29,038 nucleotides of DNA from DATHVI01 sp035461385 (GTDB lineage Bacteria > Actinomycetota > Thermoleophilia > Solirubrobacterales > 70-9): assembly GCA_035461385.1 (NCBI GenBank), contig DATHVI010000170.1, positions 1 through 29,038 on the forward strand, read 5' to 3'. A program made the translations under genes and the position numbers. A model generated the notes under the pieces. It saw only the letters and a list, made by a program, of their open reading frames with translations, had not been told where the DNA came from and ran no database searches. Below are positions 16,289 through 25,992 of this stretch, piece by piece (positions within the stretch are counted from its first letter, which is position 1; every line of letters starts with the position of its first letter).

Positions 16289-17275
16289 TCACCCGTCCGG
16301 ATACGGCTGCAGCGGGATTCCGTGGTCGGTCTCGCGCATGCCGATCTCGTACGCCGCGGCGCCGCGCGCTTCGAGCCGGCGGGGTGTCGACCCCGCGTGC
16401 TCGACCGTCAGCTCGAGGTCGGCGATCGAGCAGTTGAGGGTGTGGTGCTCGGGGCCGTCGGGGTCGGCGTAGACCCAGGCGACGAAGGCGGTCGGGTCGG
16501 CGGCGACGCGGCCCCTGACCGTCGTCCCCTTGCCCCGGAGGCTGAAGTCGCACCGGGTCGGCCGCTCGCTCAGCTTCGTGCTGCGGATCCGGTCGAGCCC
16601 GCCGAGGCGGAGGTCCTCGCCGTCGAGGCGGAGGACCCCGTTCGCGATCCACGGCGAAGTCCAGCCGCCGACCTTGATCCGGCCCGCGGCGACGTCGAGG
16701 TAGCCGTCGGCGCCGTCGAGCTCGGGGGCGTGGAGCCAGACCCAGCGCTCGGCGTGCTCGGCGCCCCAGTTGTGGCCGACCATCCCCGGCCAGCGGTCGA
16801 GCTCGATTTGCTCGCCGCCGACCGTCAGCGTGCCGGTGAACGTCGCCGCCGGATACGGGGAGAGGAGCTTCGTCCGCGGCAGCGGCGCACGGTAGAGGAA
16901 CCCGTAGGGGAGGTGCCGGAGGGGGCCGAGGGCGGATTCGAACCGCAGGTCCCAGTCGGCGCCGAGCGCATCGCTCGTCGCCGAGCCGCGGGCTCGGCCC
17001 GGCTCGAGCACGGAGTCGGCGATCCGGATGTAGCCGCCGGCCGGAGCCTCGACCTCGGATGGCGGATGCGTCGCCTTCGTCGCCCGCGGGCCGGGAGCCG
17101 AGGAGTCGAACACGGTCAGCCACAGCGACCCGGTCGGCCCGGCGCCCGGCGGCTTGCGCACCGTGTGTCTGATCCAGACGCCCTGGCCGCCCCCGGGGCG
17201 GGTCGCCTTGATGTAGAAGCTCTCGTAGTGACCGGCGCTCGCGCCGACGTGCGGGTAACGAGCCTCGGTGCGCAC
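16289..17275 (-). CDS. CrtC/tocopherol-cyclase-like lipocalin-type protein
   Basis: A 328-residue protein. It opens with GHYESFYIKATRPGGGQGVWIRHTV and contains the central WPGMVGHNWGAEHAERWVWLH, which resembles the HNWG signature of the carotenoid 1,2-hydratase (CrtC)/tocopherol cyclase/Diels-Alderase-like two-lipocalin fold. Most of the rest is predicted beta strand, and no signal peptide is visible. No carotenoid genes are nearby, so a specific reaction cannot be claimed; an isoprenoid or lipid substrate is an inference. The GTG at 17275 is six bases after a TAGGTT -10-like box, supporting a leaderless start. Confidence 0.65.
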   Translation of the reverse strand: MRTEARYPHVGASAGHYESFYIKATRPGGGQGVWIRHTVRKPPGAGPTGSLWLTVFDSSAPGPRATKATHPPSEVEAPAGGYIRIADSVLEPGRARGSATSDALGADWDLRFESALGPLRHLPYGFLYRAPLPRTKLLSPYPAATFTGTLTVGGEQIELDRWPGMVGHNWGAEHAERWVWLHAPELDGADGYLDVAAGRIKVGGWTSPWIANGVLRLDGEDLRLGGLDRIRSTKLSERPTRCDFSLRGKGTTVRGRVAADPTAFVAWVYADPDGPEHHTLNCSIADLELTVEHAGSTPRRLEARGAAAYEIGMRETDHGIPLQPYPDG

Positions 17276-17281
17276 GGGCGC

Positions 17282-17287
17282 AACCTA
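17282..17287 (-). promoter_or_regulatory. -10 box for the CrtC-like gene
   Basis: TAGGTT on the minus strand ends six bases before the GTG at 17275. This matches the leaderless spacing seen at several other genes here. No -35 is recognisable. Confidence 0.45.
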
Positions 17288-17289
17288 AC

Positions 17290-18801
17290 ATGGCCGGAGT
17301 GCATCGCGAGCGACCAGGTAGGGCGGCCGCCGCTCGCGCCGCGGGCGGCACGCTGCTGATCGTGCTCGCCGCCGCGGCGCTGGCGGGGATCGTGATCGGG
17401 CTCGGATTCGGCGACCGACAGGGACTCGGGCTCGAGGCCGCGGAGGTCGCCGCCGACGCGAACGCGCTGCCGAGCTCGGACGCCGATCCGCTCGCCTGGG
17501 ACCCTGACCGGCGCGAGGAGCTCGAGGCGCGGGCGGCGAATGGCCACTCGCACGTGATCTACGCGAAGAGCCCGGAGGGGGTGGTCGCCTCGGTCGAGCG
17601 CACGCTGCGCTGGCGGGATCGGATCGAGGCCGCCGCCGAGCGCCACGGGGTCGACCCGGACACGCTCGAGGCGATCGTCTTCCTCGAGAGCGCCGGGCGT
17701 CCCGAGGTGATGGCCGGGACGACCCCGGAGGCGGCCTCGGGCCTCGGCCAGATCCTTCCCAGCACCGCCACCGACCTGCTCGGGATGCGGGTCGACCTCG
17801 AGCGGAGCATCAGCCTCACCCGCCGGATCGAGCGATCGGACGACCCCGAGCGGGTCAACCGCCTCCGCCGCCGCCGCGCTCGCATCGACGAGCGGTTCGA
17901 TCCGCCCGCGGCGCTCGAGGGCGCCGCCCGCTACCTCGAGATCGCCGAGGAGCGCTTCGGCGCCGAGGACCTCGCGATCGCCTCCTACCACATGGGGATC
18001 GGCAACCTCGAGACGGTTATCCGCGCCTACCTCGGGGTCGAGGGCGGCGATCCCACCGGCCCGCTCGTCGACGAGCACGACCTCAGCTTCGCCCAGCTCT
18101 ACTTCGACACCGCGCCCGACCGCAACCGCGAGGCCCACCGGATCCTGAGCGAGTTCGGCGACGACTCGGCAACCTACCTGTGGCGGGTCGGCGCGTCGCG
18201 CGAGATCATCCGCCTCTACCGCTCCGACCGGGAGGAGCTCGAGCGGATCGCCCGCCTCGCGACCGCGAAGGCGACGCTCGAGGAGGTCTTCCATCCCGAG
18301 GAAGACACCGAGGTCTTCGACGAACCGGACGACATTCGCGACGCCCTCGACTCGGGTGAGTTGGTCGAGCTGCCCGACGACCGCACGCTCGGCTGGGCCC
18401 CCGATCCGCGGATCGGGGAGCACGCCGACGACCTCGACCAGCCGCCGGACCTCTACCGGGCGCTCCGCCCCGAGGCGCTCGCGACGCTCAGCTACATGGC
18501 GGCGATCGTCCGCGAGCTGAGCGGCGCCCAGCAGCCCCTGCGCGTCACCAGCGCCGTCCGCGACCGCAGCTATCAGGACGAGTTGATCGGCTCGAACCCG
18601 GAGGCGACCCAGGCGTACTCCCTGCACACGACCGGCTGGTCGTTCGACGTCCTCCGCGAGTACCAGAACTCGCGCCAGGCGCGCGCGTTCCAGTTCGCGC
18701 TCGACCGGCTGAGCTCGCTCGCGGTGATCGACTACGCGGTCGAGCCACGCGCGATCCACGTCACCGTCTCCGAGCTCGGCCGGCTGCTGATCGACGACTG
18801 A
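17290..18801 (+). CDS. Lytic transglycosylase (SLT) with C-terminal M15/VanY-type domain
   Basis: A 503-residue envelope protein. One membrane segment (residues 20-40) anchors it. The SLT lytic transglycosylase domain (about 105-260) has catalytic Glu133 in FLESAGRPEV, then ASGLGQILPSTATDLLG and IASYHMGIGNLETV. A long helical linker leads to a C-terminal domain (about 395-503) with LRVTSAVRDRSYQ, SLHTTGWSFDV (the SxHxxGxxxD pattern of M15 carboxypeptidases and DUF5715) and IHVTVS. It could thus cut both the glycan and peptide parts of peptidoglycan, although the second activity is inferred from motifs. The ATG lies 14 bases from the divergent CrtC-like gene, so promoters must overlap. Confidence 0.88.
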   Translation: MAGVHRERPGRAAAARAAGGTLLIVLAAAALAGIVIGLGFGDRQGLGLEAAEVAADANALPSSDADPLAWDPDRREELEARAANGHSHVIYAKSPEGVVASVERTLRWRDRIEAAAERHGVDPDTLEAIVFLESAGRPEVMAGTTPEAASGLGQILPSTATDLLGMRVDLERSISLTRRIERSDDPERVNRLRRRRARIDERFDPPAALEGAARYLEIAEERFGAEDLAIASYHMGIGNLETVIRAYLGVEGGDPTGPLVDEHDLSFAQLYFDTAPDRNREAHRILSEFGDDSATYLWRVGASREIIRLYRSDREELERIARLATAKATLEEVFHPEEDTEVFDEPDDIRDALDSGELVELPDDRTLGWAPDPRIGEHADDLDQPPDLYRALRPEALATLSYMAAIVRELSGAQQPLRVTSAVRDRSYQDELIGSNPEATQAYSLHTTGWSFDVLREYQNSRQARAFQFALDRLSSLAVIDYAVEPRAIHVTVSELGRLLIDD

Positions 18802-18832
18802 CCCGGGCCTCCGAGGCGCGCGAGGGGGGCGC

Positions 18833-19909
18833 TCAGGTCTTGATGTGGACCACGTCGCCGTCGGCGACGACGTAGTCGCGGCCCTCGATCCGCAGCGTCC
18901 CGCGCTCGCGGGCGGCGGTGTAGCCGCCGGCATCGACAAGGTCCGACCAGCCGATCACCTCGGCGCGGACGAAGGCAGCCTGGATCTCGGTATGGACCTC
19001 CCCGGCCGCCTCCCAGGCGGTCGAGCCCCGGCGGAGGCTGTGGGAGACGGCCTCGCGATCGCGATCCGCGGTGAAGAACGTGATCAGGTCGAGGAGGTCG
19101 AAGGCGGCGCGGACCAGCCGGTCGAGCCCCGCCTCCGAGATCCCGAGCCCGGAGCGAAGCTCGGCCGCCTCCTCCGGGTCGTCGAGCTCGCCGAGCTCGG
19201 CCTCGACGCGGGCGCTGATCGCGACCGCGCGGGCGCCGACCGCAGCCACGTGCTCGACCAGCTGCGGCGGCGGGTCGTCCTCGCCCTCGGCGACGTTGGC
19301 TACGTAGAGCACCGGCTTCGACGTCAGCGCGGCGAGCAGGCGCGGCGCGTCGGGCGCGGCGGCGGGCGCCTCGACCTCGCGCACCGGGCGCCCCGCCGCG
19401 AGCGCCTCGACTACGGCCCCGAGCCACTCGCGCTCGGCGACCGCCTCCTTCGCCCCCGAGCGTGCGCTCTTCGTCACCCGATCGAGCCGGCCCTGGGCCT
19501 GTTCGAGGTCGGCCGCGAGGAGCTCGGTCTCGATGATCTCGGCGTCGTCGAGCGGGTCGATTCGCCCCTCGGGGTGGGGGACGTCGCCGGAGGCGTGGCA
19601 GCGGATCACGTGGCAGATCGCGTCGGTTTCGCGGATCGCGGCGAGGAACTGGTTGCCGAGCCCCTCGCCCTCCGACGCGCCGCGGACGAGGCCGGCGATG
19701 TCGTGGAACGAGATCGTCTCGTGGACGACCTTGTTCGAGCCGATGGTCTCCGCGACCCGCTCGAGCCGCTCGTCGGGGACCGGGACCACTGCGACGTTGG
19801 GGTCGATCGTCGTGAACGGGTAGTCGCCCGTCTCCGCGCCGGCGCGGGTGAGCGCGTTGAAGAGCGTCGACTTGCCGGCGTTCGGCAGGCCGACGATGCC
19901 GACCTTCAC
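18833..19909 (-). CDS. ychF: Ribosome-associated ATPase YchF/OLA1
   Basis: A 358-residue Obg-family P-loop protein. The G1 loop GLPNAGKST is at residues 7-15, the switch region has TTIDPN, G3 is DIAGLVRGASEGEGLGNQFL, and the base-recognition motif is NVAE instead of NKxD, which in this family gives ATP preference. The C-terminal TGS domain covers about 270-355 (DLITFFTADRD, WEAAGEVHTEIQAAFVRAEVI, GRDYVVADGDVVHI). It binds ribosomes and is linked to stress responses. It starts at a GTG whose last bases overlap the stop of the PAP2 gene (GTGA), so the two are translationally coupled. Confidence 0.97.
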   Translation of the reverse strand: MKVGIVGLPNAGKSTLFNALTRAGAETGDYPFTTIDPNVAVVPVPDERLERVAETIGSNKVVHETISFHDIAGLVRGASEGEGLGNQFLAAIRETDAICHVIRCHASGDVPHPEGRIDPLDDAEIIETELLAADLEQAQGRLDRVTKSARSGAKEAVAEREWLGAVVEALAAGRPVREVEAPAAAPDAPRLLAALTSKPVLYVANVAEGEDDPPPQLVEHVAAVGARAVAISARVEAELGELDDPEEAAELRSGLGISEAGLDRLVRAAFDLLDLITFFTADRDREAVSHSLRRGSTAWEAAGEVHTEIQAAFVRAEVIGWSDLVDAGGYTAARERGTLRIEGRDYVVADGDVVHIKT

Positions 19910-20577
19910 GTGGCCGGGGCGGAGGTGCCGGCGGCCGCGGGAGAATCGGCTGCGGCCGGCGCGCCTCCGTTGGCGCTGAGGCCGAGGTCGATCAGCCGCG
20001 CCTCGTCGGGTCGCGTCCCGGCCCCGGGGACCAGCGATCCGATCGCCGCGCCGAGGGCGACTCCGGCGAGGACGTCGGAGGGGTAGTGCATGCCGAGGTA
20101 GGGGCGACTGAGGCACATCGCCGCGGCCAGGGTGAGCATCGCCGGCCGCAGCCGCGGCTCGACCCGCCCGAGGGCGATCGCCGCCGCGACCGACGAGGTC
20201 GCGTGGGCGGACGGGAACGAGAGCTCGGTCGGAGCCCGCCCGAGCCGCGGGTGCTCCTCGATCAGGGGCCGCTCGCGTCCGACCGCGACCTTGACCGCGA
20301 AGTTGATCGCGATCGCGACCGGGCCGGTGAGTGCGGCGGCGACCCAGCGAGCGCGCCGCCGCCGGTCGGCGACCGCGCCGGCGGTCCCGATCGCGGTCCA
20401 GATCGCCGCGTTCTCGCCGGCGCTCGCCAGCGCCTTCATCGCCGCCTCGACCGGCGGCGGGTGCCCGCGCGTTCGCAGCAGCCGGAGGACGGACTGGTCG
20501 GCGCGCCCGAGCGCCGCGAGCAGGCGCCGGCGCCGCGACAGCCGTGGGGGAGTGGGCCGGCGAAGCGGGTTGAGCAC
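19906..20577 (-). CDS. PAP2-family membrane phosphatase
   Basis: A 223-residue integral membrane protein of the type 2 phosphatidic acid phosphatase superfamily. All three catalytic motifs are present in order: KVAVGRERP, FPSAHATS and SRPYLGMHYPSD with the catalytic His residues. Hydrophobic helices flank them (NAAIWTAIGTAGAV, WVAAALTGPVAIAINFAV, DVLAGVALGAAIGSLV). Likely substrates are undecaprenyl pyrophosphate or phosphatidyl phosphates. The GTG start at 20577 is six bases after TATCCT. The stop overlaps the ychF start by four bases. Confidence 0.93.
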   Translation of the reverse strand: MLNPLRRPTPPRLSRRRRLLAALGRADQSVLRLLRTRGHPPPVEAAMKALASAGENAAIWTAIGTAGAVADRRRRARWVAAALTGPVAIAINFAVKVAVGRERPLIEEHPRLGRAPTELSFPSAHATSSVAAAIALGRVEPRLRPAMLTLAAAMCLSRPYLGMHYPSDVLAGVALGAAIGSLVPGAGTRPDEARLIDLGLSANGGAPAAADSPAAAGTSAPAT

Positions 20578-20583
20578 GGCGCC

Positions 20584-20589
20584 AGGATA
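20584..20589 (-). promoter_or_regulatory. -10 box for the PAP2-ychF operon
   Basis: TATCCT on the minus strand ends six bases before the GTG at 20577, the leaderless spacing. Confidence 0.45.
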
Positions 20590-20619
20590 GGAGACCTGCC
20601 CGCCGCCGGACGCGCGGCA

Positions 20620-20625
20620 TAGACT
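20620..20625 (+). promoter_or_regulatory. -10 box upstream of the BtrH-like gene
   Basis: TAGACT ends six bases before an ATG at 20632. That ATG opens a 10-codon ORF whose TGA (20662-20664) overlaps a GTG at 20661, which is in frame with the start of the BtrH-like protein. The short ORF may act as a coupled leader, or transcription simply starts here with the protein beginning at 20688. Confidence 0.4.
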
Positions 20626-20687
20626 CGCCGGATGGCGTCGAGGCTTCGCCGCCGGGGCGGGTGATCGCGATCAAAGCGAGCGCGACG

Positions 20688-21690
20688 ATGGTCCCCGGGT
20701 TCCGGCATCTCCCGGGTGAGCACTGCGGATCGACCGCGGATCCGCAACCTGCTCGCGTTCTGTGGCGTCGCGATCACCGAGGAGATGGCGCTCGGCCTCG
20801 GCGCCGGCCCGAGCTTCTATTACCTCGTCCTCGATCGCGGATCCCCGTCGCGATTTACGAACGGCCGCGTCCAGCGGCTCGAGGAGCTGTTCATCGAGCT
20901 AACCCGACCCGGCCTGCGCCTCGAGTCGTTCCCCGGCCCGCGGGAGTCGTGGGCTGCGGCCCGCGCCACCGTCGACGCCGGCCGGCCGGCGCTGCTGCTC
21001 ACCGACCTCTACCACCTCGACCACTACGGCTCCTCGGCGCGGTTCCCGGGCCATGCCGTCGTTCTCGCCGGCTACGACGCCGAGGTCGCCTACCTCTCAG
21101 ACACCGGGTTCGAGGAGCTGCAGACGACGCGGCTCGAGAACCTCGCCAGCGCCCGCCACGGCGACCTACCGCTCGCTCCGCTCAGCGGCGAGATGGTCAC
21201 CCTCCCGGCCGGCGTCAAGGCCACCGACCCCCGCACCGCGGCACCGAGGGCGATCGCGCGGGCGGCTGCCGGGATGATCGACCCCGAGCTCGGCGAGTAC
21301 CAGGGCCTGCCGGCGCTGCGGCGGTTCGCCGCCGAGGTCGGAAGCTGGCCGGCCGAGGCCCCCGACTGGCAGTGGTCGGCCCGGTTCTGCTACCAGGTGA
21401 TCGAGCGGCGCGGGACCGGGGGCGGCAACTTCCGGGCGATGTACTCGCGGTTTCTCGACGAGGTCGCCGAAGCCGGGATCGCGCCGGTCGGCGGGGCGGT
21501 GACGCCGGCGGCGGAGGCGGCGCAGCGATGGAGCGAGCTGGCCGCTCGGCTGCTCGCCGCAAGCGAGGAGGAACGGCCATCGGCCGAGCTCTGGGAGCCG
21601 GTCGCCGATGCCGCCGCGGCGGTGCTCGCCGCCGAGGAGCGGCTGTGGCTGGAGCTCGCTTCCGCGGGCGAGCCGGCGCTCAGGCCCTGA
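20688..21690 (+). pseudogene. BtrH-like (BtrH N-terminal/DUF4872) protein, frameshifted near its start
   Basis: The open frame from 20716 to 21690 encodes NLLAFCGVAITEEMALGLGAG, SFYYLVLD, LLTDLYHLDHYG and FPGHAVVLAGYD, the BtrH N-terminal domain, then a DUF4872-type C-terminal half. That frame lacks the conserved segment that should come first. The missing piece, FRHLPGEHCGSTA, lies just upstream in another frame starting at ATG 20688 (or GTG 20661). Removing one G at 20738-20739 joins HCGSTA directly to IRNLLAF and gives a 333-residue protein. BtrH transfers an acyl chain in butirosin synthesis; the Cys in HCGST is the likely nucleophile. No antibiotic cluster is nearby, so the true role is unknown. 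Confidence 0.85.
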
Positions 21691-22285
21691 GCCGGGCGAA
21701 GTAGCCGACCGCCGGGCCGAGTCGCTCCTCGAGCCGCAGGCCCGCAGCGTCGCCGCGCCGGGCGAGTGCCGCGGGCGAGACGTAGTGGGGATCGAGCGCG
21801 AGCTCGCCGACGACCAGCCTTCCGCCCGGCGTCAGGACCCTCGCGACCTCCCGCAGCGCCACGTCCTGATCGGGGACCTCGCCGAGGACGGTGATCAGGA
21901 CGCAGGCGTCGAACTCGTTGTCGCCGTACGCGAGCGAGCGGGCATCGCCCTGCGCCGGATGGACGTTGTCGAGCCCCTCCCCCCGCGCGCGCTCGATGGT
22001 GTGATCGAGGAACTCCCGCTGGATGTCGAAGACGTCGACGCGCCCGTCCGGCCCGACCCAGCGCGCGAGGTCGAGCGTGTAGTACCCGGTCCCCGGGCCG
22101 ATCTCCAGCACCCGCTCGCCCGGCGCCGGCGCCAATGCCTCGCGCAACCGCCGGCGGGTGATCAGCGGATGCGGGACGTCGACGAAGAGCCGCTGGCCGT
22201 AGGGGCACGCCGAGGGATTCTTCCGCCACCACCAGAGCGCCCCCGCGATCCCCGCCGCCGCTCCGATCGCCAGCCTGCCGACCAT
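21680..22285 (-). CDS. Membrane-anchored class I SAM-dependent methyltransferase
   Basis: A 201-residue protein with a short N-terminal hydrophobic segment (RLAIGAAAGIAGALWWW) and a methyltransferase domain. Motif I is VLEIGPGTGYYTLDLA, the acidic end of strand 2 is VDVFDIQ, then GDARSLAYGDNEFDACVLITVLGEVPD and the LTPGGRLVVGE strand. The substrate is unknown; the CPYGQRLFVDVPHPLITRRRL lead-in (near residues 27-47) is common in ubiquinone/menaquinone-type methyltransferase relatives. The ATG at 22285 follows a TAGTGT box by seven bases. The gene is convergent with the BtrH-like gene and overlaps its end by 11 bases. Confidence 0.88.
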   Translation of the reverse strand: MVGRLAIGAAAGIAGALWWWRKNPSACPYGQRLFVDVPHPLITRRRLREALAPAPGERVLEIGPGTGYYTLDLARWVGPDGRVDVFDIQREFLDHTIERARGEGLDNVHPAQGDARSLAYGDNEFDACVLITVLGEVPDQDVALREVARVLTPGGRLVVGELALDPHYVSPAALARRGDAAGLRLEERLGPAVGYFARLRA

Positions 22286-22292
22286 CGCGGCG

Positions 22293-22298
22293 ACACTA
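22293..22298 (-). promoter_or_regulatory. -10 box for the methyltransferase gene
   Basis: TAGTGT on the minus strand ends seven bases before the ATG at 22285, leaderless spacing. Confidence 0.45.
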
Positions 22299-22341
22299 TC
22301 AAACCCCAGGGGGGTATGGGGCGGGAACCCGAAACCGCGGC

Positions 22342-22563
22342 TCAGTCGCCGGAGAAGCCGATCGTGTGCGGCGATCCCGCGACGCGGATGAAGACGACCT
22401 TCTCGAGGTCGAGGGCGAGCGTGCCGTCGTCGGTCTCGAGATCGTGCCACCCGTCGCCGCGCTCGACCGCCATCCGGAGCTGCCCGAGCGGCTCCTCGCC
22501 GAGCCGCACGCTCACCACCTGGCCCCCCGCGAGGCCGATCTCCGCCCGCTGCATCGCAGCCAT
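22342..22563 (-). CDS. Small protein of unknown function downstream of methylmalonyl-CoA epimerase
   Basis: A 73-residue protein that I do not recognise. It has no signal peptide or membrane segment and looks like a compact beta fold (AEIGLAGGQVVSVRLGE, LALDLEKVVFIRVAG, HTIGF). Its ATG shares one base with the stop of the epimerase gene (TGATG), so translation is coupled and the reading frame is probably real. The context suggests a role near the epimerase or in regulation, but nothing in the sequence shows this. Confidence 0.75.
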   Translation of the reverse strand: MAAMQRAEIGLAGGQVVSVRLGEEPLGQLRMAVERGDGWHDLETDDGTLALDLEKVVFIRVAGSPHTIGFSGD

Positions 22564-22973
22564 CAATGCACCTCCGCTGGTTCGACGATCTCGGTCAGCA
22601 CCCCGCCGGTCGACCGCGGGTGCACGAAAGCGACCCTGCTCTTCCTGATCCCGGTCCTCGGCTCGGCGTCGATCAGCTTCACCCCGCGCTCGGTGAGCCG
22701 AGCGAGGACGGCGTCGATGTCGCCGACCCGGTAGGCGACGTGGTGGAGGCCCTGGCCGCGCTTCGCGAGGAACCTCCCGACCGGTGTCTCGGGCCCGAGC
22801 GGGCGCAGCAGCTCGACATGGCAGTCGCCGACATCGAGCAGCACCGCCTCGACGCCCTGCGCGTCGACCGTCTCGCGGTGGGCGAGGGGCATCCCGAGGG
22901 TTCCCTCGTAGAGCGAGATCGCCGCGTCGAGGTCGTCGACCGCGACGCCGACGTGATCGATCAGGTCGAACAT
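22563..22973 (-). CDS. mce: Methylmalonyl-CoA epimerase
   Basis: A 136-residue VOC-fold enzyme that interconverts the (R) and (S) forms of methylmalonyl-CoA, needed for propionyl-CoA metabolism. The metal ligands are visible: His in LIDHVGVAV, the His pair in GQGLHHVAYRV and Glu in LTEIVEP, with CHVELLRPL between. Length and motif order are typical for the family. The ATG at 22973 lies eight bases after TAGACT and has no good Shine-Dalgarno. The mutase genes are not in the window. The next gene is coupled to it by TGATG. Confidence 0.93.
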   Translation of the reverse strand: MFDLIDHVGVAVDDLDAAISLYEGTLGMPLAHRETVDAQGVEAVLLDVGDCHVELLRPLGPETPVGRFLAKRGQGLHHVAYRVGDIDAVLARLTERGVKLIDAEPRTGIRKSRVAFVHPRSTGGVLTEIVEPAEVH

Positions 22974-22981
22974 CGGGCCCG

Positions 22982-22987
22982 AGTCTA
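22982..22987 (-). promoter_or_regulatory. -10 box for the epimerase gene
   Basis: TAGACT on the minus strand ends eight bases before the ATG at 22973. No clear -35 is present. Confidence 0.45.
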
Positions 22988-23051
22988 TTGGGGCGGGTCG
23001 GCGCGCCGTCCGCGTGTCGGCGCACGGTGGGCGGTTAGCCTGAGCCCCACT

Positions 23052-24395
23052 GTGGTCGGCGTTGCGGCTGGTGCCGCGATCATCCTCCCCGCCGCGGGGT
23101 TCCTGCTCCTCCTCGCCGCGCCGGCGCTCGACGTCCGCTGGGAGCATCACCCGTCGCACTTCTGGCTCGTCGTCGCGGCGGCCGCGGTCACCGCCGCGCT
23201 CGCGTACGCGACCGGGAGCGCCGCGGACAGGCGCGGCGACCTGCGACTGTTCGGCGTCTCGATCGCGTTCCTCGCCGCAGGCTCGTTCCTCGCCCTGCAC
23301 GCGCTCGCGACTCCGGGCGTCCTGCTCGACTCCTCGAACCGCGGGTTCCTGATCGCGGTGCCGGTCGGCCTCGTGATCGCGTCGGTGGCCGCCGCCGCGT
23401 CGGCCCTCGTCCCCGAGGCCGGCTCATCGGCGGTGGCGACGCGCGCCGGCCGGATCGCCCGCGCCGCGCTCGTCGTCCTGATCGCCGTCTGGGCGGTCGC
23501 CACCGTCGCCGGGTTCTCGCCGCTCGCCGCGGAGGCTCGTGTCGAGCGCGCGTCGGGGGCGATCGCGATCCCCGCGGTGGTCGGGGCGGTGCTGTTCGCG
23601 GCCGCCGCGGTCCGATTCGGCCTCACCGCGCGGGCCCGCGGCGCGATCCTGCCGCTGACGGTGGCGATCGCGTTCGTCCTCCTCGCGGAAGCGATCCTCG
23701 CGACCGCGTTCGCGCGCAACTGGCATGCGACCTGGTGGGAGTGGCACCTGCTGATCCTCGCGGCGTTCGCCCTCGTCGCGGTCGCCGCCCGCCGCGAGTG
23801 GCGCGAGGAGCGATTCAGCTCGCTCTACACCAGCGAGGTCGCGCGCGGCAGCCGCGAGGTGACGGTCGTGTTCGCCGACCTCGCGGGGTTCACCGCGTTC
23901 GCGGAGGGCCGCGACCCGGCCGAGGTGTCGGAGATGCTCGACGCCTACTTCGAGGCGGCGATCCCGCCGATCGTCCGCGAGCACGGGGGGACGATCGACA
24001 AGCTGATCGGCGACGCGGTGATGGCGACGTTCAACCTCCGCGGGGATCAGCCCGACCACGCCGAGCGCGCCGCGCGGGCGGCAATCGAGATCCGCGACCG
24101 GACCGCCGACGTTGCGCGTGCCCATCCCGACTGGCCGCGGTTCCGGATCGGCGTCAACACCGGCGTGGCGATCGTCGGCGTCGTCGGCGCCGCCGGCGGC
24201 CGCAGCTACACGGTGATCGGAGACGCCGTCAACGTCGCCTCACGGCTCGAGTCGAGCGCGCCCGCGGGCGCCGTCGTGATCGGCCCCGAGACTCGCTCGG
24301 CGCTTCGTGACGCCGAGACCGAGCCGCTCGGCGAACTCGAGGTCAAGGGCAGAACCGCCTCCGTCCACGCCCACCTGCTGCACGGGGTGCGGTGA
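23052..24395 (+). CDS. Membrane class III adenylate/guanylate cyclase
   Basis: A 447-residue signalling enzyme making a cyclic nucleotide, probably cAMP. The N-terminal half has about eight hydrophobic segments (for example GVAAGAAIILPAAGFLLLLAA and WEWHLLILAAFALVAVAA). A cyclase domain (about 262-447) follows a short basic linker. First metal Asp is in VVFADLAGFTAF, second in KLIGDAVMATFN with the purine-selecting Lys before it, and YTVIGDAVNVASRLES gives the transition-state Asn and Arg. All catalytic residues are present. There is no HAMP domain. The start is uncertain: the frame is open far upstream and I chose GTG 23052, ten bases after a TAGCCT box. The gene is divergent from mce and convergent with ftsH. 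Confidence 0.88.
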   Translation: MVGVAAGAAIILPAAGFLLLLAAPALDVRWEHHPSHFWLVVAAAAVTAALAYATGSAADRRGDLRLFGVSIAFLAAGSFLALHALATPGVLLDSSNRGFLIAVPVGLVIASVAAAASALVPEAGSSAVATRAGRIARAALVVLIAVWAVATVAGFSPLAAEARVERASGAIAIPAVVGAVLFAAAAVRFGLTARARGAILPLTVAIAFVLLAEAILATAFARNWHATWWEWHLLILAAFALVAVAARREWREERFSSLYTSEVARGSREVTVVFADLAGFTAFAEGRDPAEVSEMLDAYFEAAIPPIVREHGGTIDKLIGDAVMATFNLRGDQPDHAERAARAAIEIRDRTADVARAHPDWPRFRIGVNTGVAIVGVVGAAGGRSYTVIGDAVNVASRLESSAPAGAVVIGPETRSALRDAETEPLGELEVKGRTASVHAHLLHGVR

Positions 24396-24398
24396 GCG

Positions 24399-25955
<1,557 letters not shown>

Positions 25956-25992
25956 GGCGATCGGGGATCCGGCGGGCGAAGGCCGCCGTCAC

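Noticed and set aside
20716..21690. BtrH-like gene read as intact from GTG 20716
   Set aside because: This start omits the HCGST segment conserved in the family, which is present just upstream in another frame.
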